From positions 1 through 9,935 of the forward strand of contig JAJYJL010000177.1 of assembly GCA_021789565.1 (NCBI GenBank): 9,935 bases of DNA. Direction: 5' to 3'. Each line of letters begins with the position of its first letter. The stretch's first letter is position 1. Of this stretch, positions 1 to 5,992 are shown one piece after another. The notes beneath the pieces are model-generated. The model ran no database searches. It was not told the origin of the DNA and saw only the letters and a list, made by a program, of their open reading frames with translations. Both the position numbers and the translations under genes were made by a program. This stretch comes from Acidobacteriota bacterium. GTDB taxonomy: Bacteria; Acidobacteriota; Terriglobia; UBA7540.

Positions 1-544
1 TCCGAGCCCACACCAGCGCCACGTCTGCAATCGAACCGTTGGTGATCCAGGTCTTCTCGCCGTTCAGGATGTAATCGCCGCAGTCCTTCACGGCGCGGGC
101 GCGCATGGCGCCGGGATTCGATCCGAAATCAGGCTCCGTGAGGCCGAAGCACCCAACGGCTTTACCCTGCTGCAATACCGGAAGCCAGCGTTCTTTCTGT
201 TCCTCGGAACCGAAAGCGTGGATGGGATACATGACCAGCGCGCTCTGGACCGAAACAAAGCTGCGCAGCCCGCTGTCAGCCCGTTCAAGTTCCTGCATCA
301 CCAGGCCGTACTGCACGTTCGACATCCCCGCGCAGCCATATCCGCTGAGGTTGGCTCCCAGAAATCCCATCTCGCCCAGCGCCGTGGCCAGGTGCAGAGG
401 GAATTTGCCCTCACGGTACCATTCCTCGATATGCGGAATGACTTCCCGGTCGGCAAACTCGCGGACCGTCTGCCGGACCAGCTTTTCCTCGTCGCTCAGG
501 AAAGCGTCGATCTCCATAAAATCAACACCGTGAAAGGGAAACAT
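1..544 (-). CDS. gcdH: Glutaryl-CoA dehydrogenase, N-terminal part (cut by window edge)
   Basis: Member of the acyl-CoA dehydrogenase flavoprotein family. The closest match from memory is glutaryl-CoA dehydrogenase, which oxidises and decarboxylates glutaryl-CoA to crotonyl-CoA in lysine/tryptophan and aromatic acid breakdown. The 181 visible codons cover the alpha-helical N-terminal domain and the start of the beta domain. Telling blocks are GYGCAG, the ELERADSGLRS segment with its conserved arginine followed by VSVQSALVM, GSEEQK, CFGLTEPDFGSNPGAM (flavin/substrate region) and LNGEKTWITN with IADVALVWAR. These are shared with glutaryl-CoA dehydrogenase more closely than with short-chain acyl-CoA dehydrogenases. 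The catalytic glutamate lies beyond the window. The start ATG at 542-544 is chosen because AGGAG sits 7 bases upstream; an in-frame ATG nine codons later lacks such a site. Family call is firm; substrate specificity is inferred. Confidence 0.87.
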   Translation of the reverse strand, partial: MFPFHGVDFMEIDAFLSDEEKLVRQTVREFADREVIPHIEEWYREGKFPLHLATALGEMGFLGANLSGYGCAGMSNVQYGLVMQELERADSGLRSFVSVQSALVMYPIHAFGSEEQKERWLPVLQQGKAVGCFGLTEPDFGSNPGAMRARAVKDCGDYILNGEKTWITNGSIADVALVWAR

Positions 545-551
545 GCTCAAT

Positions 552-556
552 CTCCT
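552..556 (-). promoter_or_regulatory. Ribosome binding site of the acyl-CoA dehydrogenase gene
   Basis: AGGAG on the minus strand, 7 bases before the ATG at 542-544. It decides between this start and the later in-frame ATG. Confidence 0.7.
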
Positions 557-806
557 GCCGGGAATATTGCGGACCGAGGGGGATGGCCGCCCGGGCGCTG
601 GAATCTGCAGACCCGTTGAGATGCTTGCAGCCAGCGATCTTGAGAATCTAGCACAAAGCTAGCTGAGACGCCTGCACGCACTGTGCTGTCGGGCACCGCC
701 GGCTTGACCTATCCCGGCGATAGACTTTCCTGGAAAAACAGGGCCGGGCCGAGTTGCACGCCGGCGGCTGGGCTCGCGCACTGCGCCATCCCCGGTGGCC
801 AGCCTA

Positions 807-1694
807 TCAGGTGAACTTTTCGGCGTCCTTGATCTGCTTCTGGAGCTTCTTGAATTCCGCCTCTTTCGCTTTGTCGGCATTCTCTTTGAGCATCGTTTCA
901 ATGGGCGGAAAGAGGCGTTCTGCCACGCCACAAAGGGTTTTCAACTGGTCAGGGCTGGCGAGGTATTTCGGGCCGAACAGTTCCACTCCCTCCACCATCT
1001 GCTTTTCGAGGAAAAGGGCGAAGTCCAGGCCATTCAACTTGACCGGGCCGGCCTCCATAGCCGTCCGGGCTTTGCTGCGGTCGCCACCGGCCAGCTCTCC
1101 CAGAACCTCGTCGATCGCCTTGTGCTGAGCGTCGACTCCGGCGCTTTCCTGTGCGTCTTCAGGGACCCAGGCTCCCCTGCGGATGCGAGCGAACGCGTCG
1201 ATAACCTGCGGGCCTTCCACGCCCGGCCAGGGAGCATCCAGCGTGAATTCTTTGGGGAACCCCGGCTTCGACGTGACTTGCATGACCACTTCGCCCAAAT
1301 TCAGGGCCGCCTCGGTGCCGTACTGCAGTGCGTTGCTGCGCCGGCGGTTGTAGGAAGAGACGGACTGAATTTTCGTGGCTACCTCGGCACCCTTCTTGTA
1401 GACATCAGCCAGTTCCCTGTAGGCATCGATGCGGCCGCTGTAAATCACCGCCCTCAACACCCGGGCGTTGAGTGTGTCGGGACTGTTGGTGTTTGCTGCT
1501 GCCATGGCGTCTGTCAGGCTGAGCGCGCGGTCCAGGTTGCCCTGCTTGAACATCACCTTGGCTTGCTGATAATCCACCCCGGGACCCTTCGGGGGTGCAA
1601 CCGAGGACGAACACGCTGAAAGAAACGAAGAAAGCAACAGGGTTAGAACCCAAAGACGGAGTGAACCGGAATCTGAAGGATCATCTTTGTTCAT
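807..1694 (-). CDS. Predicted lipoprotein of unknown function
   Basis: A 295-residue protein. Residues 12-27 form a hydrophobic signal segment ending in the lipobox L-S-A-C, with the lipidated cysteine at residue 28, so the mature protein should be anchored to a membrane (SPII substrate). The residue after Cys is Ser, which in a diderm would favour outer-membrane sorting. The mature part is mostly helical: residues about 40-70 (QAKVMFKQGNLDRALSL) look like a tetratricopeptide-type helical hairpin, and the C-terminus is a lysine/glutamate-rich helix (KENADKAKEAEFKKLQKQIKDAEK). I recognise no catalytic motif and no named family. Start at 1692-1694 is supported by AGAGG 7 bases upstream and by the signal peptide beginning shortly after it. 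It is transcribed in the same direction as the dehydrogenase but the gap of 262 bases argues against a tight operon; the gap contains no gene I can see. The reality of the gene is well supported, its role is not. Confidence 0.82.
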   Translation of the reverse strand: MNKDDPSDSGSLRLWVLTLLLSSFLSACSSSVAPPKGPGVDYQQAKVMFKQGNLDRALSLTDAMAAANTNSPDTLNARVLRAVIYSGRIDAYRELADVYKKGAEVATKIQSVSSYNRRRSNALQYGTEAALNLGEVVMQVTSKPGFPKEFTLDAPWPGVEGPQVIDAFARIRRGAWVPEDAQESAGVDAQHKAIDEVLGELAGGDRSKARTAMEAGPVKLNGLDFALFLEKQMVEGVELFGPKYLASPDQLKTLCGVAERLFPPIETMLKENADKAKEAEFKKLQKQIKDAEKFT

Positions 1695-1837
1695 CGTCAG
1701 ACCTCTTCGCGGGAATATTAATAGCGGCGTGGGCCCTCAGTGGAGCGGATGCGACAGGCCGGCCCGGAATGCCACCATTCTGGCGCTGATTATAGGCTTG
1801 GCCGTTCCACACTTCAACCCCAGAAATTTGCGGGAGG

Positions 1838-2221
1838 CGCGCGCACCTCAGTCTCTGGGCCATGCTGGCCGCGCCGCTGATGGCCGGCAACGACCTGCGC
1901 AGCATGCCGGCGGACATTCGCGAGGTCCTGACCAACAAGGAAGTGATCGCCGTTGACCAGGATGCGCTGGGCCATCAGGGGCAGCGATACCGCGATTACG
2001 GGGATACAGAAGTGTGGCGCAAGGAACTGGCCGGCAACACCGAAGCCTATCTGCTGCTCAATCGGAGCGAGGCTCCCAAAGAAATTTCAGTTTATGTGGG
2101 CACAGACAGGCGTGTAAGGGACCTGTGGAAGCACGAGGATATCGGGCCCTTCGGCGACGGATTCTTCCGGGCAAGAGTGGCGCCGCACGGTGTGGTGTTG
2201 GTGAAGGTCCTCTCCCGATAA
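1838..2221 (+). pseudogene. C-terminal remnant of GH27 alpha-galactosidase
   Basis: The reading frame shows the end of a glycoside hydrolase family 27 (melibiase type) enzyme: HLSLWAMLAAPLMAGNDLR, then LTNKEVIAVDQDALGHQG, followed by the C-terminal beta-sandwich (VWRKELAG, AYLLLNRSEAP, RDLWKHEDIG, VAPHGVVLVKV). In intact enzymes of about 380-500 residues these blocks lie after the TIM barrel's two catalytic aspartates. Here about 125 residues remain and both catalytic aspartates are absent. The frame is closed by TAG at 1793-1795, and recognisable homology starts only near position 1840. Just before that, another frame reads LREARA across a GCGCGC run, which could mark a frameshift, but it does not continue into recognisable GH27 sequence. 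An ATG at 1862 exists but lacks a ribosome binding site and would start inside the barrel helix. Most likely a truncated, non-functional relic; the alternative is a chimeric assembly join near 1840. Confidence 0.82.
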
Positions 2222-2322
2222 GCCGCCAGGGAAGCTTGCCTTTGGCAGGCTGCCTGATTGCCTGAATAAGGGGCCACTGTCATTGGCGCCCGCGGCCCGC
2301 AACAATGGATTAGCCGTACCCG

Positions 2323-2841
2323 CTATTGGCCCGCTGGTTTGGGCGTTTGCTGGGAAGAGGCTGTGGGCGTGCCTGATACGCCGGCCTGAAGGCTGGCGAT
2401 CTGGCCTTGAAGATCTTTGGCAAGTTCTTCGAGAATCTGGACTTGCTGGGTTTTGCGGTCCAGAGCCGATTGGAGCTTTCCGACCTGGCGTTGAAGGCGC
2501 TGATTCTCCCGGCGCAGGACGTCGAGGCCCTGCGGAGGGAACAGTTCGTCCAGGTCCTTGCCTTTTGCAGCCTGGTTGCGCAATCCGGTTTTGATCGAGG
2601 AATAGGGTGAAACCTGGGCTTGCGATTCCCGGATGAGGGTGTCCAGGTCCTTGCGCTCCGGGGAAGGGGGGCAAAGCTGCCTCAAGGCCATTAACCGTGC
2701 CAGGTCCGGTCGGTTTCTGCCGCGCTCCCAGTGTTGGACAGCTCCTTTCGTAGCATTCAGCAAGCGTGACAACCCCTCCTGGCTCACCTGGAGCTTCTGT
2801 CGTACTCTGCGAATCACTTTAGATACATCGAGATCAGCCAT
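2323..2841 (-). CDS. XRE-type HTH regulator with C-terminal coiled coil
   Basis: A 172-residue protein. Residues 5-57 form a lambda-Cro/XRE helix-turn-helix: RRVRQKLQVSQEGLSRLL, then KGAVQHWERGRNRPDL, with the usual Q in the second helix and the W-E-x-G-R-x-x-P block. Residues 105-153 are a strongly heptad-like, charged and glutamine-rich coiled coil (RRENQRLQRQVGKLQ, QVQILEELAKDLQGQI), probably for dimer or higher assembly. The tail (154-172) is a Ser/Thr/Pro/Gln-rich disordered stretch. Start ATG at 2839-2841 is chosen because AGGAG lies 10 bases upstream; the open frame runs further up but through promoter-like sequence. The palindrome at 2879-2890 just upstream is a plausible operator for self-repression. 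No partner gene (toxin, phage gene) is adjacent on the same strand, so it is either an orphan regulator or a controller of the small promoter unit on the opposite strand. HTH family is firm, target is inferred. Confidence 0.86.
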   Translation of the reverse strand: MADLDVSKVIRRVRQKLQVSQEGLSRLLNATKGAVQHWERGRNRPDLARLMALRQLCPPSPERKDLDTLIRESQAQVSPYSSIKTGLRNQAAKGKDLDELFPPQGLDVLRRENQRLQRQVGKLQSALDRKTQQVQILEELAKDLQGQIASLQAGVSGTPTASSQQTPKPAGQ

Positions 2842-2851
2842 CGAGGATCTT

Positions 2852-2856
2852 CTCCT
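2852..2856 (-). promoter_or_regulatory. Ribosome binding site of the XRE regulator
   Basis: AGGAG on the minus strand, 10 bases before the ATG at 2839-2841. It excludes the longer in-frame extension that would start at 3051. Confidence 0.65.
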
Positions 2857-2869
2857 GATTAGATTTCTC

Positions 2870-2898
2870 TTGACATGACTATAATTATAGGCTAGTAT
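2870..2898 (+). promoter_or_regulatory. Strong sigma-70 type promoter, divergent from the XRE gene
   Basis: TTGACA at 2870-2875, a spacer of exactly 17 bases, and TAGTAT at 2893-2898: a perfect -35 box and a four-of-six -10 box (T, A, A and T matching). Transcription would start near 2905 and run away from the XRE gene, directly into the terminator at 2914-2950. The spacer carries the palindrome listed separately. Seen directly; activity is inferred. Confidence 0.68.
2879..2890. promoter_or_regulatory. 12-bp perfect palindrome, candidate operator
   Basis: CTATAATTATAG reads the same on both strands. It lies inside the spacer of the plus-strand promoter, and on the minus strand it supplies a consensus TATAAT (2889-2884) correctly placed to be the -10 box of the XRE gene, about 45 bases before its start codon; no good minus-strand -35 box was found. 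A dimeric HTH protein bound here would block both promoters at once. The neighbouring XRE protein is the obvious candidate, by inference from position only. Confidence 0.5.
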
Positions 2899-2913
2899 AA
2901 CATGGAAATACGG

Positions 2914-2950
2914 ATCCGGAAGGTTTTTTATTGCTTCCGGATTTTTTTTT
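2914..2950 (+). terminator. Rho-independent terminator
   Basis: Perfect 9-bp stem ATCCGGAAG (2914-2922) and CTTCCGGAT (2934-2942), an 11-base loop rich in T, and a continuous run of T to 2950. It is directional (T tract only on the plus strand). Its only visible upstream gene product is the transcript from the promoter at 2870-2898, which would be about 45 nt long and consist almost wholly of this hairpin. Confidence 0.8.
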
Positions 2951-3441
2951 GTTGCACCAAGGCCGCATTGGCACGCACCTGTTACTGAGGGGGGACGGTG
3001 TTGCCAGTCAGGCTTTGGGGCCGCCGGTTCCGTCGAATTTTCCCCCCACACATTTCAAAAGGCTCTACAGGCAGTACCAATTCACGAGAATTCTGAGTGG
3101 TACACATGCTTTTGTCAATGAGCAAACAATCCTTCCCGTCGCGGATGTTTACTCATGTTACACTTAACGAAGCATGTATGCGTGCTTTCGCTTCATCCCA
3201 AGTCATCCCTCAACTGTTGCTTTTTCACATGATTGAAGACCTTCGTTTGCCGCCGCCTGCCAAAGATGGGTTTCCTGCTCGTCCTTACCAATTAGGTTTT
3301 TCGGTCGGCACAGGAGGGAGCTTGAGCAAATCAGAATGCCGGGGCCGGTCAAGGTTCCTGTGCGCCTTGCACGCAAGAGACCTTCCTGCAACCAGCAATA
3401 CCTTTTGGATGTCTCTCCGAGCCCACCTTCGACCCAGACAC
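2951..3441. other. Gene-free stretch of differing composition
   Basis: About 490 bases with no convincing gene on either strand. Open frames here (plus-strand 3097-3480, minus-strand 3203-3478) have no ribosome binding site at a plausible start, no recognisable protein pattern, and irregular amino-acid composition. The stretch around 3020-3240 is visibly richer in A and T than the flanking genes. No tRNA, CRISPR repeat or insertion-sequence end was found. It may hold the promoter of the gene at 3455 or an unrecognised RNA; I cannot place either. Confidence 0.5.
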
Positions 3442-3448
3442 AAGGAGG
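3442..3448 (+). promoter_or_regulatory. Near-perfect ribosome binding site
   Basis: AAGGAGG, 6 bases before the ATG at 3455. It is the strongest Shine-Dalgarno match in the window and the main argument that the small gene after it is real. Confidence 0.7.
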
Positions 3449-3454
3449 AATACG

Positions 3455-3859
3455 ATGAAAGATGCGAAACGGAGTCATAGTTTCCTTTCTACTGCCACTT
3501 CAGCCGTCAGCACTGAAGTGAAAGAAGATTGCAGAGAGGCTGGTCAGGTCAAGCAACCCCGCCGATTCAACTTCAGCACGTGTTCAGCCGGAAAGCCTGA
3601 AAATGTCTCCTTTTCATCAAAACGCTGTCTAGAAAAAGGATGTGTCTTCCCCGCATCGTTACGAGGTAACGGGAGGTGCTCCTACCATCGACACCAGCAG
3701 GAGGAACCTGTCCTTTTCCGTTCCCACCAGCCCACGGGACTGCTTCTTGATCCTGCCAGATCCATGCCCACGGAAAGAGACGACAGCGGCTGCCGCAAAC
3801 GCGACCGCCGCCGTATGGCAGACATCTGGGAACAATTCCAGAGCGACGGAACGACTTAG
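3455..3859 (+). CDS. Small Cys/His protein of unknown function, putative zinc knuckle
   Basis: A 134-residue basic protein without signal peptide or membrane segment. The N-terminal 55 residues are Ser/Thr-rich and probably disordered. The middle carries C58-x4-C63-x11-C75-x2-H78 (RCLEKGCVFPASLRGNGRCSYH), a spacing compatible with a treble-clef or zinc-knuckle metal site; C26, C43, C113 and H80 are additional. A C-terminal segment (EPVLFRSHQPTGLLLDPAR, then a charged RKRDRRRMADIWEQF helix) looks structured rather than random. The case for a real gene rests on the exceptional ribosome binding site and on this orderly pattern; against it are the odd N-terminal composition and lack of a recognised family. 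It precedes, on the same strand, a small HTH protein at 4051 with a spacer of 191 bases. Metal binding and any nucleic-acid role are inference. Confidence 0.55.
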   Translation: MKDAKRSHSFLSTATSAVSTEVKEDCREAGQVKQPRRFNFSTCSAGKPENVSFSSKRCLEKGCVFPASLRGNGRCSYHRHQQEEPVLFRSHQPTGLLLDPARSMPTERDDSGCRKRDRRRMADIWEQFQSDGTT

Positions 3860-3957
3860 CTGGACGACCCAGTCCTGAAACAAAAAACCACCGATTCAGC
3901 GCCTTCTTCTGCCACGCTCACTGACGCTGGGCCGCATTCCTATGCGTACCATGCCGT

Positions 3958-3989
3958 CGGACATGTCCGGATCGGTTTCGAGATCCGGA
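3958..3989 (+). repeat. Palindrome and hairpin in the spacer between two small genes
   Basis: A perfect 12-bp palindrome CGGACATGTCCG (3958-3969) overlaps an 8-bp perfect inverted repeat, TCCGGATC (3966-3973) and GATCCGGA (3982-3989), with an 8-base loop. No T tract follows, so it is not a standard terminator. It could be an operator or an RNA structure ahead of the HTH gene; it may also be chance in GC-rich DNA. Confidence 0.4.
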
Positions 3990-4050
3990 AGCCACCGGGT
4001 AATGGACCGCTGCAGGTGAACCGGTACCACTTCCATTCGAGGTGTTGCGC

Positions 4051-4323
4051 ATGGTACTCAGGTCCAAAACAATTGACCCAACGTTGATTCCGCGGGATCC
4101 TCCCCGAGTGGATGAAATCCATATACTCCCGCAGCTTCTGCCTCCTACCGCTGCCTGGCGGATCCTTCGAAAAAGGACCGGAGGACACATTTCAAGGTCA
4201 ACCTTCTACCGCTGGCTGGACAGCGGCAGGGTGTTTTCTTTTCGAATGGGCTCGCGAATGTATATTCCCTGGCAGACTCTTCAGGAAGTGATTGAGCAGT
4301 GTCTCAGTGGCGAGCCGTTCTGA
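4051..4323 (+). CDS. Small excisionase-like / MerR-type HTH DNA-binding protein
   Basis: A 90-residue protein. Residues 46-82 (HISRSTFYRWLDSGRVFSF, then RMGSRMYIPWQTLQEVI) match the excisionase/HTH_17 winged-helix pattern: a recognition helix SRSTFYRW, a D-S-G-R turn, a wing with R-M-G-S-R and the closing I-P-W-x-x-L-x-E-x-I helix. The N-terminal 45 residues are not recognised. Start ATG at 4051 is preferred because GAGGTG lies 6 bases before it; GTG at 4042 and TTG at 4045 are in frame but overlap that site. Proteins of this type act as recombination directionality factors or as small transcription regulators; no integrase or other recombination gene is in the window, so the second role or an orphan relic is equally possible. 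Confidence 0.75.
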   Translation: MVLRSKTIDPTLIPRDPPRVDEIHILPQLLPPTAAWRILRKRTGGHISRSTFYRWLDSGRVFSFRMGSRMYIPWQTLQEVIEQCLSGEPF

Positions 4324-4371
4324 AGGCGCTGCCAACGGGTCCCACACGGATTCGCATCGAATGGGGTGTCA

Positions 4372-4380
4372 TGATATAAG
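4372..4380 (+). promoter_or_regulatory. Possible extended -10 promoter element
   Basis: TGATATAAG gives a TG-N motif followed by TATAAG, 72 bases before the start of the oxidoreductase gene. No convincing -35 box is present at the usual distance, so this is only a candidate. Confidence 0.28.
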
Positions 4381-4452
4381 TTTTCGCAGTGAGAATTCCA
4401 CCCCAAGCTCCAAACCTGGAAAGGGCTGGTCATCTGGTCTGCGAGGTTGCCG

Positions 4453-5937
4453 ATGGTGATGGATTTTGACATGGTGGTGATTGGCGGTGGCGCCGCCGGA
4501 CTGACCGCCGCGGGGATATCAGCCTCGCTGGGCGCAAAGACCGCCCTGATCGAAGAGAACAGGCTGGGGGGCGACTGCACCTGGACCGGGTGCGTTCCCA
4601 GCAAGGCGCTGCTGAAGGCGGCCGGAATCGCCAACAGCATTCGCACGGCCGATCGTTACGGACTGAAGGCGGCAGAGCCGCAGTTTGACTTTTCCAGGGT
4701 CATGGAACGGATGCACGAAATCCAAACCGCCGTTTACGAGGAGGCGGACGCTCCGCCCGTCTACCAGAAAATGGGCATCGAGGTGGTTGAAGGGAAGGCG
4801 TATTTCATCAGCCCCAGGCAGGTTGAAGTGCTGGGCGCGGGCGGCGGCAGACGCCAGTTCAGTTCCCGATATTTTGTGATTGCCACGGGCGCGCGGCCGG
4901 TCATACCGCCTATTGAAGGGCTCGCGGTCACCCCCTGCCTGACCAGCGAATCCATCTTTTCGATTTCCAGGCTGCCATCAAAAATGATCGTCCTCGGGGC
5001 GGGTCCGATCGGCATCGAAATGGCCCAGGCCTTTCGCCGCCTGGGAAGCGAAGTCGCTGTGCTGGACGCGGAGAGAGGCATTCTGCGCTGCGACGATCCC
5101 GAACTCTCCGAGCTGCTCCGCCAGCACCTGGCCGCCGAGGGAATCCGCTTTCTGCTGGGAAGTGCCGCAAGGAAAGTAGAATCCGGCATGGGGACCGTCC
5201 GCCTGACGTTCCGGGCGGAATCCTCCTCCATGGAAGAAACCGTGGAAGGCGACACGCTGCTGGTGGCGGCGGGCCGCCGTCCCAATATGGAAGGGCTGAA
5301 TCTGCAGGCGGCAGGAGTCCATGCCGGGCCGGGCGGCATTGCAGTCGACCGGCACTGCCGGACCTCGGCGGAAAACATCTTTGCCTGCGGTGATGTGACG
5401 GGGCTCTACCAGTTTACCCATATGTCAGAGCACATGGCCAAGGTGGCCGTCACCAACGCGCTGCTCCGCCTGCGAATGTCGATGGACACCGTCAATGTTC
5501 CCTGGTGCACGTATACCGATCCCGAGCTGGCCCACGTGGGCGCCTCCGAAAACGAATTGAAAAACCGCAAGCAGCGCTACGCCGTCTATCGCTTTCCGTT
5601 CAGCAAGATTGACCGCGCCGTGACTGACCGGGAAACCACAGGGATGGTGAAAGTGCTTGCGCGAAAGTTTGATGGAAGAATTTACGGTGCCAGCATTCTG
5701 GGCGCCCATGCCGGCGACATGATCGGCGAATTCGCTCTGGCCATGCGGAACAAGGTGACGCTGCGCAACATGGCCGATACGATTCATCCTTATCCAACTT
5801 ATGCGCTGGGAAACCGCCGCGCCGCCGACCAGTGGTATGTCCGCAAGCAGTCGCGAATGTTTGTGCGTCTGCTGCGATTGATCTTTCGCTATCACGGCCA
5901 ATTGCCCGATACCAGCGACCCCAACCGGATTGTGTGA
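4453..5937 (+). CDS. Class I pyridine nucleotide-disulfide oxidoreductase, mercuric reductase-like
   Basis: A 494-residue FAD/NAD(P)H flavoenzyme. FAD site G-G-G-A-A-G at 11-16; redox-active disulfide in GGDCTWTGCVPSK with Cys42 and Cys47; second Rossmann fold GAGPIG at 182-187; second flavin motif ACGDVTG at 311-317; C-terminal dimer domain from about 350. CTWTGC in place of the CLNxGC of lipoamide dehydrogenase is typical of the so-called mercuric reductase-like proteins. It lacks the N-terminal heavy-metal domain and the C-terminal Cys pair of true MerA, so mercury reduction is unlikely. In the C-terminal motif IHPYPTYAL (444-452) the catalytic His of lipoamide dehydrogenase (HPT) is Tyr447 and the partner Glu position is Leu452. 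Start ATG 4453 follows GAGG by 6 bases; TTG 4447 is less likely. No lipoyl, mer or membrane partner gene is adjacent, so the substrate is unknown. Confidence 0.9.
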   Translation: MVMDFDMVVIGGGAAGLTAAGISASLGAKTALIEENRLGGDCTWTGCVPSKALLKAAGIANSIRTADRYGLKAAEPQFDFSRVMERMHEIQTAVYEEADAPPVYQKMGIEVVEGKAYFISPRQVEVLGAGGGRRQFSSRYFVIATGARPVIPPIEGLAVTPCLTSESIFSISRLPSKMIVLGAGPIGIEMAQAFRRLGSEVAVLDAERGILRCDDPELSELLRQHLAAEGIRFLLGSAARKVESGMGTVRLTFRAESSSMEETVEGDTLLVAAGRRPNMEGLNLQAAGVHAGPGGIAVDRHCRTSAENIFACGDVTGLYQFTHMSEHMAKVAVTNALLRLRMSMDTVNVPWCTYTDPELAHVGASENELKNRKQRYAVYRFPFSKIDRAVTDRETTGMVKVLARKFDGRIYGASILGAHAGDMIGEFALAMRNKVTLRNMADTIHPYPTYALGNRRAADQWYVRKQSRMFVRLLRLIFRYHGQLPDTSDPNRIV

Positions 5938-5992
5938 ACCGCCGGTGAAGGAGTAGGCGGAACCATGGCCGCCGGAAATCGGCTGGGGAACT

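Noticed and set aside
648..662. Inverted repeat CTAGC-ACAAA-GCTAG upstream of the acyl-CoA dehydrogenase
   Set aside because: Arms of five bases are expected by chance in a window this size, and no promoter boxes align with it.
795..1619. Long plus-strand open frame (274 codons) over the lipoprotein
   Set aside because: It is antisense to a gene with a clear signal peptide, lipobox and ribosome binding site; the plus-strand frame shows no family pattern and is a GC-driven shadow.
2233..2251. Stem-loop AGCTTGCC-TTT-GGCAGGCT between the GH27 remnant and the XRE gene
   Set aside because: An 8-pair stem with one G-T pair could be a bidirectional terminator, but no T tract follows on either strand.
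2842..3051. N-terminal extension of the XRE regulator by 70 residues
   Set aside because: The extension runs through the terminator hairpin and promoter, has no ribosome binding site, and the HTH family begins at the ATG at 2839-2841, which has one.
3097..3480. Plus-strand frame of 127 codons ahead of the Cys/His gene
   Set aside because: No ribosome binding site, no recognisable pattern, and it overlaps the well-supported start at 3455.
4453..5937. Calling the oxidoreductase mercuric reductase (merA)
   Set aside because: No heavy-metal-associated N-terminal domain, no C-terminal Cys pair and no mer genes nearby.
5938..5992. Terminator between the convergent oxidoreductase and FG-GAP genes
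   Set aside because: Only a 5-bp CCGCC/GGCGG pairing without a T tract is visible.
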